Positions 26,772-34,655 of a DNA stretch of 64,000 nt are shown one piece after another. A program made the translations under genes and the position numbers. The notes below the pieces were generated by a model. The model did not search any database. It saw only the letters and a list, made by a program, of their open reading frames with translations, and was not told the origin of the DNA. Source of the stretch: Archaeoglobus sp. (GTDB lineage Archaea > Halobacteriota > Archaeoglobi > Archaeoglobales > Archaeoglobaceae); contig JACDNU010000001.1 of assembly GCA_017656505.1 (NCBI GenBank), positions 55,541-119,540 of the forward strand, read 5' to 3'. How positions within the stretch are numbered: position 1 is the first letter of the stretch; the number at the start of each line of letters is the position of its first letter.

Positions 26772-27524
26772 CTAATAATCCGGAAAATCTGGATTGGGTA
26801 TTTCGATAAAAAAGGTTTCCAGCCCCATGTTTTCCACGCTATGCATCAGTGCTTTTAACCCCAGGGTTTCGGTTGCGTAATGTCCCGCAAAAATCACGTT
26901 AAAACCTAGCTCTTTTGCCGCGTGATAGGCTTCATGCTTGTATTCTCCCGTTATTAAGCAGTCAGAGATTTCAGAAGCTTCTTCAATTGCAAAAGCACCA
27001 CTTCCAGACACAACAGATATCTTTTGCAATTCCTCTTTTCCGAATCTGAGGGATCGAACTTTCGTATTAAGCTTTTCCCCAACCTCTTTTTCAAGCATAT
27101 CCATCCCTATTTGTAAACTGCCCAAAGCACCGATTTCTTTTCCTTCATACTCCGCAAAAAAGGATTCAAAGTCTGCTCCGAGCTTTTTTAGAATTTGAAC
27201 ATTGTTTCCCACCTCTGGATGAGCATCAAGGGGGAGATGGGCAACGTAAAGCGAGATTCCGCTGGTAATCAGAAATTTTAACCTTCGATAGAAAAGGCCT
27301 CTGACATTTCTAAAGCCTCCCCAAATCAAGCCGTGATGAACAATTAGGAGATCCAAATCCAGTTCTTTCGCCTTCTCGAAAGATTCGATGCATGCATCAA
27401 CAGCAAAACCAACTTTCCCGACCTCTCTTCTTCCTTCAATCTGTAAACCGTTGCTACTTGAATCTTTGAAGCTCTTAATGTCCAAATAATCATCCAGAAA
27501 TGAGACCACTTCTTCCAATCTCAT
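26772..27524 (-). CDS. NIF3 / DUF34 family protein
   Basis: 250 aa. The N-terminal metal site VHHGLIWGG and the C-terminal GHYATETLG motif are the dinuclear metal ligands of NIF3/GTP cyclohydrolase I type 2-like proteins. Other conserved pieces are SSSNGLQIEG and YVAHLPLDAHPEVGNN. Members form hexameric toroids; the physiological reaction is still uncertain. It converges with zpr1 and is divergent from the hydrolase gene at 27633. Confidence 0.9.
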   Translation of the reverse strand: MRLEEVVSFLDDYLDIKSFKDSSSNGLQIEGRREVGKVGFAVDACIESFEKAKELDLDLLIVHHGLIWGGFRNVRGLFYRRLKFLITSGISLYVAHLPLDAHPEVGNNVQILKKLGADFESFFAEYEGKEIGALGSLQIGMDMLEKEVGEKLNTKVRSLRFGKEELQKISVVSGSGAFAIEEASEISDCLITGEYKHEAYHAAKELGFNVIFAGHYATETLGLKALMHSVENMGLETFFIEIPNPDFPDY

Positions 27525-27632
27525 GAAATCTAGTCTGCTGGGTTTGATAAATCTCTTTTGATCTTCAAGTTCGATGTGCTAGAAGAAGATGCGCTGGGAA
27601 AAGGATAAATCCTTGAATACAAACAATACCTC

Positions 27633-28166
27633 ATGGAAGCTATCATCGTTGTTGATATGCAGAAGGATTTCTGCTATCCAGATGGAGCTCTCTATGCTGG
27701 AGAGGGGGTTAAGGAGATATTCCCACCGCTGAAAGCTGTGATCAAAAAAGCAAGGGGGAGGTTTCCGATCATATTCACCCAAGACTGGCACAGGAAAGAT
27801 GACAACGAATTCAAAATCTGGCCTCCCCATTGCGTGATGAACGCCGAGGGAGCTGAGATAATAGATGAGCTAGAAGCTAAGGAGGAAGACTACTACATAA
27901 AAAAGAGAAGGTATTCCGCTTTCTATGGCACGGATTTGGAGCTCGTTCTTAGGGAACTGAACGTTGATACGCTCATACTTTCGGGAGTTCTTACGAACAT
28001 CTGCGTACTCCACACGGCAGCCGATGCAGTTTCACGAGGATATAAGGTTAAACTGTTCAAAGACTGTACATTTGCCCTTACAGAGTACGAGTACGATTAC
28101 GCTATCTACCACATGGAGAAGATTCTGAATGTTGAGATCACTGACTCGAAATCACTTTTTGGTTGA
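27633..28166 (+). CDS. Isochorismatase-family hydrolase, nicotinamidase-like
   Basis: 177 aa. The catalytic triad of the cysteine hydrolase family is visible: D8 (VVDMQKDF), K90 or K91 in YYIKKRRYSAF, and C124 in GVLTNICVLHTA. Metal-binding residues of nicotinamidases are matched by D51-x-H53 (QDWH) and H66 (WPPHCV). These favour nicotinamide deamidation in NAD salvage over isochorismate cleavage. The gene stands alone. Confidence 0.85.
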   Translation: MEAIIVVDMQKDFCYPDGALYAGEGVKEIFPPLKAVIKKARGRFPIIFTQDWHRKDDNEFKIWPPHCVMNAEGAEIIDELEAKEEDYYIKKRRYSAFYGTDLELVLRELNVDTLILSGVLTNICVLHTAADAVSRGYKVKLFKDCTFALTEYEYDYAIYHMEKILNVEITDSKSLFG

Positions 28167-28199
28167 TCTGTGTCTCGTCAATCTGTGTTTTATTTCCAT

Positions 28200-28418
28200 T
28201 TACTTTCGGTGCCCTTTGTTGCCCTTTTCGAGCAACACACCTCTTTTCCTGAAATAAATCAGGGTTAGAACTGAAATTAAGATGGAAATGATCAGTGGAA
28301 GCTGATAGGAGTGGAAAATGTAGTAAAACACCAAGAAAGAGACGAAAAAGGATATGATCGCATAGGTTGAGATCGAGATATTCTCAATCATGCCAAAAAC
28401 TTTTTCCCTTTCTACCAC
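28200..28418 (-). CDS. Small hypothetical membrane protein
   Basis: 72 aa with two adjacent hydrophobic helices (IISFFVSFLVFYYIF and PLIISILISVLTLIYF) and a basic C-terminal tail (FRKRGVLLEKGNKGHRK). No family recognised. The start at 28418 may be replaced by the internal ATG at about 28385. The composition is like a real small membrane protein, but there is no other support. Confidence 0.5.
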   Translation of the reverse strand: MVEREKVFGMIENISISTYAIISFFVSFLVFYYIFHSYQLPLIISILISVLTLIYFRKRGVLLEKGNKGHRK

Positions 28419-28526
28419 GCAGGAAACTGATCGGGGAGGTTTATGTATTTTCTTATTTTTTCCTTATTCTTCCGCTCCAATTTATTGAACATTGAAAATT
28501 GAGCTCTCGAAAAAGCAGCAAGTATA

Positions 28527-28582
28527 AGCCTCAGACTCTCCCTTTTCATCACTTCTCAGTTCGCCCATCAGTCATCATTGGC
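28527..28582 (-). ncRNA. C/D box sRNA (2'-O-methylation guide)
   Basis: On the minus strand the elements occur in perfect order: box C ATGATGA (28572-28578), a 12-nt guide, box D' CTGA (28556-28559), a 3-nt spacer, box C' GTGATGA (28546-28552), an 11-nt guide and box D CTGA (28531-28534). The terminal GCC/GGC can pair. This spacing is diagnostic of archaeal dual-guide sRNAs bound by L7Ae, Nop5 and fibrillarin. The D' guide CTGATGGGCGAA can pair, with one G-U, to the TTCGCCCATTA stretch I recall from domain V of archaeal 23S rRNA. The gene lies in the 290-base gap before tRNA-Gln. The target is inference. Confidence 0.82.
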
Positions 28583-28710
28583 AAGAAAAGTTGACTCGTT
28601 AGATAGATAACTTTTTCTTCAGTTTGGGGGAGATTCTGCCTAAACTTACCTAAAACTTTTAAAATTCAAGGTTAACATTTACATGACATCCATATTCCAA
28701 TATTCCAAAA

Positions 28711-28783
28711 AGCCCCGTGGTGTAGCGGTCGATCATACCGGCCTTTGGAGCCGGCGACGGGGGTTCGAATCCCCCCGGGGCTA
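28711..28783 (+). tRNA. tRNA-Gln (anticodon TTG)
   Basis: 73-nt cloverleaf: acceptor AGCCCCG/CGGGGCT (the A1-U72 pair is characteristic of archaeal tRNA-Gln and of transamidation recognition), anticodon stem CCGGC/GCCGG with loop CTTTGGA giving anticodon TTG, and T arm GGGGG-TTCGAAT-CCCCC. A is the discriminator and there is no encoded CCA. No intron. A TATA-like CTTTTAAAAT at about 28657-28666 fits a start site near the 5' end. Confidence 0.95.
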
Positions 28784-28894
28784 CTTTTCGATTTAAAAAT
28801 TATTTAATGCGGCATTTAGCGTATGAGTGGCCAGAACTCAAGATTTCGGTTTTAGTTGAACTGCCGAGCTTTTTATAGTTTGATTACAGATTCG

Positions 28895-29626
28895 CTAAGC
28901 TTTTCTCCTGAAAAGAAAGATCAAAAACACTATACCTACAGGAACCAGCAGATTTGAAAATTCCGGAATTGTTGTAGGATCTGAGCCTGAGTCTGGATTG
29001 GGGTCTGAGCTTGTAGAATCTTGATCTGGATCTGAGGTGGTTGAATCTTGGTCTGATGTGGTTGATGACTCTTGATCTGCTGAACCTTGATCGGGGTTTG
29101 AGGAGGTTTGATCTGAGCCTGGGTCTGAGGTTGATGAGGATGTTGATGACTCCTGGTCTGAGGAGGTTGAGTCTTGGTCTCCAGAGGTTGATGAGGGGGT
29201 TGATGAGTCTTGGTTTGGATTGGGATCTAAGGCGGTTGAGTCTTGGTCTCCAGAGGTTGATGATGTAGTATCTGATCCGGGATTTGAGGTTGATGAGGAG
29301 GTTGATGAGGAAGTGGTTGGGCCTGGGTACGAAGTTGTTGCAGGATCTGAACTTTGGTCTGATGAATCCTGATCTGCTGAACCTTGATCGGGGTTTGAGC
29401 TTGTAGAATCTTGATCAGGATCTGAGGTGGTTTGATCTGAGTCTTGGTCCGAGGAGGTTGAATCTTGGTCTGAGGAAGTTGGTGAGGAGGTTGGAACTGG
29501 AGTTGGGGTTGTAATGTCAGTCGGTTGATTACCTTGATCTGGAATTATATAACTCGTATTTATATACGGAGATGAGATTAGAAATCCAAGGATGACTATC
29601 AATGCGGCGAACAACCCTTTTCTCAT
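28895..29626 (-). CDS. Secreted Ser/Asp/Gln/Thr-rich low-complexity protein with PEF-CTERM anchor
   Basis: 243 aa. An N-terminal signal sequence (residues 1-24, RKGLFAALIVILGFLISS) is followed by about 175 residues of SDQDST, DPDQDS and TSS repeats. The C-terminus is IPEFSNLLVPVGIVFLIFLF then RRKA: a PEF motif, a hydrophobic helix and an Arg cluster. This is the tripartite PEF-CTERM signal recognised by archaeosortases, which cleave and may transfer surface proteins to lipid. The Ser/Thr-rich body should be heavily glycosylated. No archaeosortase was recognised in the window. Confidence 0.78.
   Translation of the reverse strand: MRKGLFAALIVILGFLISSPYINTSYIIPDQGNQPTDITTPTPVPTSSPTSSDQDSTSSDQDSDQTTSDPDQDSTSSNPDQGSADQDSSDQSSDPATTSYPGPTTSSSTSSSTSNPGSDTTSSTSGDQDSTALDPNPNQDSSTPSSTSGDQDSTSSDQESSTSSSTSDPGSDQTSSNPDQGSADQESSTTSDQDSTTSDPDQDSTSSDPNPDSGSDPTTIPEFSNLLVPVGIVFLIFLFRRKA
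28981..29506. repeat. Low-complexity repeat tract inside the PEF-CTERM gene
   Basis: Imperfect repeats of GATCAAGACTC-like units (on the coding minus strand) with periods of about 18-30 bases, encoding SDQDST-type repeats. Several longer blocks recur, such as the codons for GDQDST and SADQ(D/E)SS. The tract is likely prone to expansion and contraction between strains. Confidence 0.7.
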
Positions 29627-29665
29627 GATGTTGCCTTTTTCTAAGTTTAAAATTTATAAGTTTTT

Positions 29666-30166
29666 TTATTCTAAAAGATTATAATAATCAAAATGATAAT
29701 AATGACATGCAAATATCAAAATTAAGCCAACTAACACTAACTGAAAAAGTATCTCACCCAAGGATCCTGTTTTTACAAAATTAAGCGAATATCGCTTCTT
29801 CTTTGGCCAGAGCCATGCAACTCCAGATGGATTTAGTGAATCGATAAGGAGATGGGAGACGTACCCGAAAAAGAAGAGAGAATAAAAAGGGGCAAAGGGT
29901 GAGCTTCTCGCAATCAGGAAGAATGCAAAGGTAAGAGCTCCAGCCCCGATAAGGCTGTGGGTCCACCCTCTGTGAGTTGTTAATGCAGAGAGGGAGAACA
30001 ACCTCCAGCCCTTTTTATTGATATAGGATGATGGATGATCCAGATCGGGAGCAAGGGAGCCAAGAATTACTACGAGTAAACTTTCAGCTGAAAAGGGAAA
30101 ATGCAGATAGAATGATAGGCTTAGCATCATTAGAAGGGCAAAGAGGATATGGGTTGTATAGATCAT
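29666..30166 (-). CDS. Membrane-bound DUF457 (YdjM-like) metal-dependent hydrolase family protein
   Basis: 166 aa with four hydrophobic helices. The conserved metal-site residues are in LGSLAPDLDHPSS, TTHRGWTHSLIGAG and YVSHLLIDSLNPSGV. These His/Asp motifs define the YdjM/DUF457 family of putative membrane-bound hydrolases. The substrate is unknown, and the enzyme activity is a family annotation rather than proven. Confidence 0.85.
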   Translation of the reverse strand: MIYTTHILFALLMMLSLSFYLHFPFSAESLLVVILGSLAPDLDHPSSYINKKGWRLFSLSALTTHRGWTHSLIGAGALTFAFFLIARSSPFAPFYSLFFFGYVSHLLIDSLNPSGVAWLWPKKKRYSLNFVKTGSLGEILFQLVLVGLILIFACHYYHFDYYNLLE

Positions 30167-30282
30167 ATTCTCATTTTATTTAATAACTATATAAATTTTG
30201 GGTTTAAAAGATAAGTCAAATCGGTAAAATTCTCAATAAAATTTAAAAACACTCCTTATTTCCTTTCCGTAGGTCTGATACA

Positions 30283-31779
30283 ATGGCGGGGAAGGGGTTA
30301 AAGAGAAGAAGGAAGGTAAAGGTTTTCGATACAACGCTGAGAGATGGAGAACAAACACCGGGAGTTTCCTTGACCGTTGAGCAGAAGATAATGATAGCTT
30401 CGGCCCTTGATAAGTTGGGCGTAGACATAATCGAGGCAGGAACTGCTATCGCTTCCGACGGGGACTTCAATTCAATTAAGGCAATTTCAAAAGAGGGTTT
30501 GAAAGCTGAAATATGCAGTTTCGGGAGGATTAAAAAGGAAGATATCGATGCCGCCGCGGATGCTGGAGCGGATTCCATATTCATGGTTGCTCCTTCCTCG
30601 GATATCCACATCAACAGCAAATTCCCGGGTAAAAAGAAGAATGAGATCGTTGAGATGGCAGTGGATGCGGTGGAATACGCCAAAGCTAGAGGGTTGATAG
30701 TTGAGTTCGGAGCTGAAGATGCTTCAAGGGCAGATTTCAACTTTATAATCGAGCTTTTTAAGGCTGCAGAAGAGGCAAAGGCAGATCGCCTTACCTTCGC
30801 AGACACAGTAGGTGTTCTTATCCCCGAAAGGGCTGAAGAGATCATGAGGGAGCTTTCATCAAAATTTAAGGTGCCAATAGCGATCCACTGCCACGACGAT
30901 TTCGGGCTTGCTACAGCAAACACGATATATGCAGTAAAAGGCGGTGCAGGTGAGTTTCACGCCACTATAAATGGTATTGGCGAGAGGGCAGGAAATGCAG
31001 CTTTGGAAGAGATCGTTATGGCCCTCGAGTTCCACTACGGCTTTAAAACCGGAATTGAAAAGCAGCGGATATACGACACCTCGAAGCTTGTGGAGAAGCT
31101 AACAAGAATAGTGATCCCGAAGAACAAACCAATAGTTGGCGAATATGCTTTCACGCATGAAAGCGGGATCCACACCTCTGCGATAATGAAGGATAGCTCC
31201 ACCTACGAGCCGATAACACCTGAGATGGTGGGAAGAACGAGACAGCTCGTTTTAGGCAAACATGCGGGGAGGGCTAGCATAAAAGAGATAATGAAGAGGC
31301 TTGGATACAAGGCGAACAACGAACAGATGAAGGAGATACTGGCAAGAGTTAAGGATATTGGAGACAAAGGGAAGGTTGTCACAGATGCAGATGTAAAGAC
31401 GATAATAGAAACGGTTCTGCAAATAAAAATGGAGAAAAAGGTTAGGCTGGAAGATGTATCGGTTGTTAGTGGTATGAACGTAATGCCAACGGCCAGCGTG
31501 AAGCTGAAGATTAACGGGAACGAGATAATCGAGGCTGCCACTGGACTGGGCCCCGTTGATGCGGCGATTAACGCCATAAAAAAGGCCGTGTCAGAATTCG
31601 GGGATATCAAGCTGGTCAGCTATCATGTTGATGCCATCACAGGCGGAACCGATGCTTTGGTTGATGTCATAGTCCAAGTTTCGAGGGGAGACAAAATAGT
31701 CACCGCAAGGGGAGCGAGGACCGATATAATCATGGCTTCCGTTGAGGCTATGCTGGAAGGGTTGAACATGCTGATCTAG
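30283..31779 (+). CDS. 2-isopropylmalate synthase / (R)-citramalate synthase family
   Basis: 498 aa: an N-terminal TIM barrel with FDTTLRDGEQTPGVSLT (metal site), IHCHDDFGLATAN (H-x-H metal ligands), a hinge region, then a C-terminal LeuA regulatory domain (about 375-498) with VRLEDVSVVSG and GTDALVDVIVQV. The regulatory domain implies feedback control by leucine or isoleucine. IPMS (leucine pathway) and CimA (isoleucine pathway from pyruvate) cannot be separated safely by eye. It lies upstream of ilvBN on the same strand. A TATA box AATTTAAAAAC is at about 30239-30250. Confidence 0.88.
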   Translation: MAGKGLKRRRKVKVFDTTLRDGEQTPGVSLTVEQKIMIASALDKLGVDIIEAGTAIASDGDFNSIKAISKEGLKAEICSFGRIKKEDIDAAADAGADSIFMVAPSSDIHINSKFPGKKKNEIVEMAVDAVEYAKARGLIVEFGAEDASRADFNFIIELFKAAEEAKADRLTFADTVGVLIPERAEEIMRELSSKFKVPIAIHCHDDFGLATANTIYAVKGGAGEFHATINGIGERAGNAALEEIVMALEFHYGFKTGIEKQRIYDTSKLVEKLTRIVIPKNKPIVGEYAFTHESGIHTSAIMKDSSTYEPITPEMVGRTRQLVLGKHAGRASIKEIMKRLGYKANNEQMKEILARVKDIGDKGKVVTDADVKTIIETVLQIKMEKKVRLEDVSVVSGMNVMPTASVKLKINGNEIIEAATGLGPVDAAINAIKKAVSEFGDIKLVSYHVDAITGGTDALVDVIVQVSRGDKIVTARGARTDIIMASVEAMLEGLNMLI

Positions 31780-31849
31780 TTTGATGCTACCATGAAAGTT
31801 TCATGGCTGAAACTTTCACTTATTTCTATTTCCACAACTTCCACCAAAA

Positions 31850-31860
31850 AATATTTAAAA
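31850..31860 (+). promoter_or_regulatory. TATA box of the ilvBN transcript
   Basis: AATATTTAAAA ends the run of A residues at 31846-31860. Transcription should start about 25 bases downstream, near 31880, almost exactly at the ATG of the putative leader peptide (31882). The upstream 31780-31845 contains GAAAGTTTCATGG-type inverted sequence (AAAGTTTCATGGCTGAAACTTT, given in halves), a possible operator. Confidence 0.55.
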
Positions 31861-31881
31861 CCCATTATTAAGCTGGGGATA

Positions 31882-31944
31882 ATGGCCGCTACCCTCTCCC
31901 CAAAAAGCATTCGGATTTCGATTTTGAGGGTAGTACTTTTGTAA
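31882..31944 (+). CDS. Putative ilvB leader peptide rich in Ile, Val and Leu
   Basis: A 20-codon ORF too short for normal gene finding: ATG at 31882 through TAA at 31942-31944. The peptide has Leu at 5, 15, 19 and 20, Ile at 10, 12 and 14, and Val at 17 and 18, so eight of the last eleven residues are branched-chain. It sits at the predicted transcription start, would be read as a leaderless message, and ends before a GCCC-T6-GGGC sequence. Leader peptides of E. coli ilv operons (ilvGMEDA, ilvBN) have this logic. No archaeal example is known to me. Translation is not demonstrated. Confidence 0.5.
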   Translation: MAATLSPKSIRISILRVVLL

Positions 31945-31959
31945 AGCCCTTTTTTGGGC
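31888..31959 (+). promoter_or_regulatory. Possible transcription attenuator between leader peptide and ilvB
   Basis: Three pairings compete. CTACCCTC (31889-31896) pairs perfectly with GAGGGTAG (31926-31933). CCCAAAAAG (31899-31907) pairs with TTTTTTGGG (31950-31958), with one G-U. GCCC (31946-31949) pairs with GGGC (31956-31959) around T6. The first two interleave as a pseudoknot; the second and third are exclusive. T-runs alone can terminate archaeal RNA polymerase, so a translating or stalled ribosome near the leader's end could change the outcome. Confidence 0.4.
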
Positions 31960-31971
31960 AAAGGTGGTTTT

Positions 31972-33633
31972 ATGCGAGCTGCTAATGCGATTGTCAAGGC
32001 CTTTGAGGAGGAGGGTGTTAAACACATTTTCGGCATACCCGGAGGAGCGATAATAGAGGTCTACGATGCCCTATATGATTCAACGATAACCCATATCCTG
32101 ACGAGACACGAGCAGGCAGCAGTCCATGCAGCAGATGGGTACGCGAGAGCCTCTGGCAAGGTTGGGGTTGCCTTCGCCACATCCGGCCCGGGGGCAACGA
32201 ATACCGTAACAGGAATAGCCACAGCCTACATGGATTCATCGCCAATAGTTGTGATGACAGGACAGGTGCCCAGAAGCCTTATAGGAAATGATGCTTTTCA
32301 GGAGGCAGATATAACCGGTATAACCATGCCGGTAACCAAGCACAACTACATCGTAACCGATCCGACAGAGCTTTTACCGACAATAAAAGAGGCATTCTAC
32401 ATCGCTCCAACAGGCAGGCCGGGGCCAGTGCTGATAGACCTTCCCAAAGACATTACTGCTGCCGAGATAGAATACAACTATCCCTCCCGGGTCAGCCTGC
32501 CCGGATACAAGCCTAAGCGAAAGGGTCATCCGAAACAGATAAGGAGAGCCGCGGAACTGATAATGGAAGCTGAAAGGCCGGTGATTCTTGCCGGTGGTGG
32601 AATAATCCTCTCAAATGCCTCTGCTGAGCTTGTCAAGCTGGCAGAAACAATTCCAGCCTTTGTAGTGACTACATTAATGGGTAAGGGCACGTTTCCCGAA
32701 AACCATCCACTCTGCTTGGGTTTTGTTGGCATGCATGGCTCAAAGTATGCAAACTATGCTCTAACAGAATGCGATTTGGTTATAGCAATTGGAACTAGAT
32801 TCAGCGATAGAACTACTGGCAATGTTGATAGCTTCGCACCCTATGCAAAGATAATCCACATCGACATAGATCCGGCCGAGATTGGGAAGAACGTTAGAGT
32901 TGATGTCCCCATCGTTGGAGATGCAAAAGAAGTTCTGAAAGAGATTCTGAAGCTCATAAATTATAAGAAAAGGAAGGAATGGGAGGAAAAAGTGAACAAC
33001 TGGAGGAGGAAGTACCCGTTGCGATATCAAAACGATGGAAAGTTAAAGCCCCAATACGTTATAGAGAAGATTTTCGAGATCGAGCCGGAATCCATAGTCA
33101 CTACTGAAGTTGGCCAGAATCAGATGTGGGCGGCTCAGTACTTCAAAACGAAGTATCCGAGGCAGTTCATATCGAGCGGTGGTCTTGGAACTATGGGATT
33201 CGGTTTCCCAGCTGCTATAGGGGCTCAGACGGCGTTTCCTGAGAAGAATGTCGTCGATATTGCTGGAGATGGAAGTTTCCTGATGAACATCCAGGAGCTC
33301 GCCACCTGTGTTGATTTCAACATTCCCGTTAAGATTGCGATAATGAACAACCAGTTTTTGGGGATGGTTAGGCAGTGGCAGGAGCTTTTCTATAAGGAGA
33401 GATATTCAGCGACATGCCTGAGATGCAAGGAGTTGAGATTCGACAAGATCGCAGAGGGCTTTGGTGGAGTCGGAATGGTTGTTGAGAGGCCAACAGAAGT
33501 TGAAGAAACGCTAAGAGAGGCTTTTGAGATCAGAGATGTGCCAGTTGTGATTGATTTCAGGGTTGAGAGGTTGGAGAACGTCTTCCCGATGGTTCCGGCA
33601 GGAGCGGGTTTGAACCAGATTATAGATGGGTGA
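31972..33633 (+). CDS. ilvB: Acetolactate synthase large (catalytic) subunit
   Basis: About 553 aa ThDP enzyme that condenses two pyruvates, or pyruvate and 2-oxobutyrate, in valine/leucine and isoleucine synthesis. E47 in [15 protein letters not shown] is the ThDP-activating glutamate. [14 protein letters not shown] plus the downstream NN form the ThDP/Mg motif. [10 protein letters not shown] and the central FAD-site region are present. I chose ATG 31972, which has AAAGGTGG upstream; TTG 31954 lies in the hairpin. It overlaps the ilvN start region by translational coupling. Confidence 0.95.
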   Translation: MRAANAIVKAFEEEGVKHIFGIPGGAIIEVYDALYDSTITHILTRHEQAAVHAADGYARASGKVGVAFATSGPGATNTVTGIATAYMDSSPIVVMTGQVPRSLIGNDAFQEADITGITMPVTKHNYIVTDPTELLPTIKEAFYIAPTGRPGPVLIDLPKDITAAEIEYNYPSRVSLPGYKPKRKGHPKQIRRAAELIMEAERPVILAGGGIILSNASAELVKLAETIPAFVVTTLMGKGTFPENHPLCLGFVGMHGSKYANYALTECDLVIAIGTRFSDRTTGNVDSFAPYAKIIHIDIDPAEIGKNVRVDVPIVGDAKEVLKEILKLINYKKRKEWEEKVNNWRRKYPLRYQNDGKLKPQYVIEKIFEIEPESIVTTEVGQNQMWAAQYFKTKYPRQFISSGGLGTMGFGFPAAIGAQTAFPEKNVVDIAGDGSFLMNIQELATCVDFNIPVKIAIMNNQFLGMVRQWQELFYKERYSATCLRCKELRFDKIAEGFGGVGMVVERPTEVEETLREAFEIRDVPVVIDFRVERLENVFPMVPAGAGLNQIIDG

Positions 33634-33637
33634 TACC

Positions 33638-34174
33638 ATGGCAAATATGGCAAACAAGGCGAAGGCAAACAATAGCAATTCCAACTCGAGATACACAATC
33701 TCCGTCCTCGTGGCGAATAAGCCAGGGGTGCTTGCGAGGGTTGCTTCCCTCTTCAGGCGAAGAAATTTCAATATCGAGAGTTTAACAGTAGGCACTACAG
33801 ACAGAGACGACATCTCCAGAATGACGATCGTCGTCAACGGAGATCTGAGAGTTGTGGAACAGGTTATGAAACAGCTAAACAAGCTCATTGATGTCATAAA
33901 GGTGAGTGACGTTACAGAAAAAAGCGTTGAAAGGGAGCTCGTGCTCGTGAAGGTGAAGGCCACATCCGAGACGAGGGGAGAGATCGTTGAACTTGCGAAC
34001 ATTTTTAGAGGCAGAGTCGTTGACGTTTCAAAGGATAGTGTAATTATTGAAATTACAGGAGATGAGGACAAGATTAAGGCGTTTATAAACCTGATGAGGC
34101 AGTTCGGGATTAGAGAGCTAGCAAGAACAGGCATGGTTGCGATGCAGAGGGGAGAGAAGGTAGTAAGTGTTTGA
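33638..34174 (+). CDS. ilvN: Acetolactate synthase small (regulatory) subunit
   Basis: About 178 aa. An N-terminal ACT domain (ISVLVANKPGVLARVASLF, then FNIESLTVG) is the valine-binding feedback domain, followed by the C-terminal ALS_ss domain (RELVLVKVKA, EITGDEDKIKAFINLMRQFG, ELARTG). The start at 33638 has GGGTGA upstream, four bases after the ilvB stop; ATG 33626 inside ilvB is possible. An Asn/Ser/Lys-rich N-terminal extension (MANMANKAKANNSNSNS) precedes the ACT domain. The next genes face the other way. Confidence 0.93.
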   Translation: MANMANKAKANNSNSNSRYTISVLVANKPGVLARVASLFRRRNFNIESLTVGTTDRDDISRMTIVVNGDLRVVEQVMKQLNKLIDVIKVSDVTEKSVERELVLVKVKATSETRGEIVELANIFRGRVVDVSKDSVIIEITGDEDKIKAFINLMRQFGIRELARTGMVAMQRGEKVVSV

Positions 34175-34233
34175 CTTTTGATTTATGTTTTCGTACTTTG
34201 ATTTCTATTTATTCTCCAAAAACATCAGCCATA

Positions 34234-34629
34234 TTAGATCGACAGAATCATCAGTAATTTTAGAATTCCTAAAATCAAAAATCTAATGCCTAAAGGATTG
34301 AAGAAAAGCAAGCTAAACAAAACCAAAAAGAGAATTTTCAGTCTTAATTCTCCCCTATCTTCTTTATTAGCCCTATATTTCCACAGAAAAACCAGAGAAC
34401 AGGCAAATGGATAGAATATGATGGAAAATGGAAAAGATAGAAGCAAGGTAAGCATAATTTCATACCACCAAGGATAAAGAAAGGAGCAATGCTGAAACAA
34501 ACATACAAAAACAGCGGGAAAAATAAAAAAGCAAAGAAAAGTTCCGTATGATAGGATTACCTTTCCCAAAGTAGGCCTGAAAAATTCCTTTATTGCTGGA
34601 TCCACTTTGGAAAGATTCAGTATGAACAT
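34234..34629 (-). CDS. Hypothetical membrane protein (island)
   Basis: 131 aa with three to four hydrophobic helices and a short charged loop (WKYRANKEDRGELRLK) near residue 90. No family recognised. It is the last of a minus-strand run of orphan membrane proteins (34234-37447) in markedly AT-rich DNA next to the secreted glycosidase fusion, so it may belong to a surface-polysaccharide or cell-envelope island. Confidence 0.55.
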   Translation of the reverse strand: MFILNLSKVDPAIKEFFRPTLGKVILSYGTFLCFFIFPAVFVCLFQHCSFLYPWWYEIMLTLLLSFPFSIIFYPFACSLVFLWKYRANKEDRGELRLKILFLVLFSLLFFNPLGIRFLILGILKLLMILSI

Positions 34630-34655
34630 CTCGTTTCACCTTCAGCCCTAAATTT

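Noticed and set aside
28981..29506. Repeats that might be read as a CRISPR-like array
   Set aside because: Unit length and spacing vary, and the repeats encode SDQDST-type peptide repeats in one open frame.
30243..30923. 226-codon minus-strand frame opposite the isopropylmalate/citramalate synthase gene
   Set aside because: Ser/Ala-rich mirror of the real gene with no motif or ribosome-binding site.
33511..34134. 207-codon minus-strand frame over ilvB/ilvN
   Set aside because: Antisense to the confirmed ACT-domain gene; Ser/Thr-rich shadow.
34205..34260. TGATGA and CTGA sequences on the minus strand as a second C/D box sRNA
   Set aside because: The guide spacing is about 19 bases and no C'/D pair follows, and the region overlaps a gene end.
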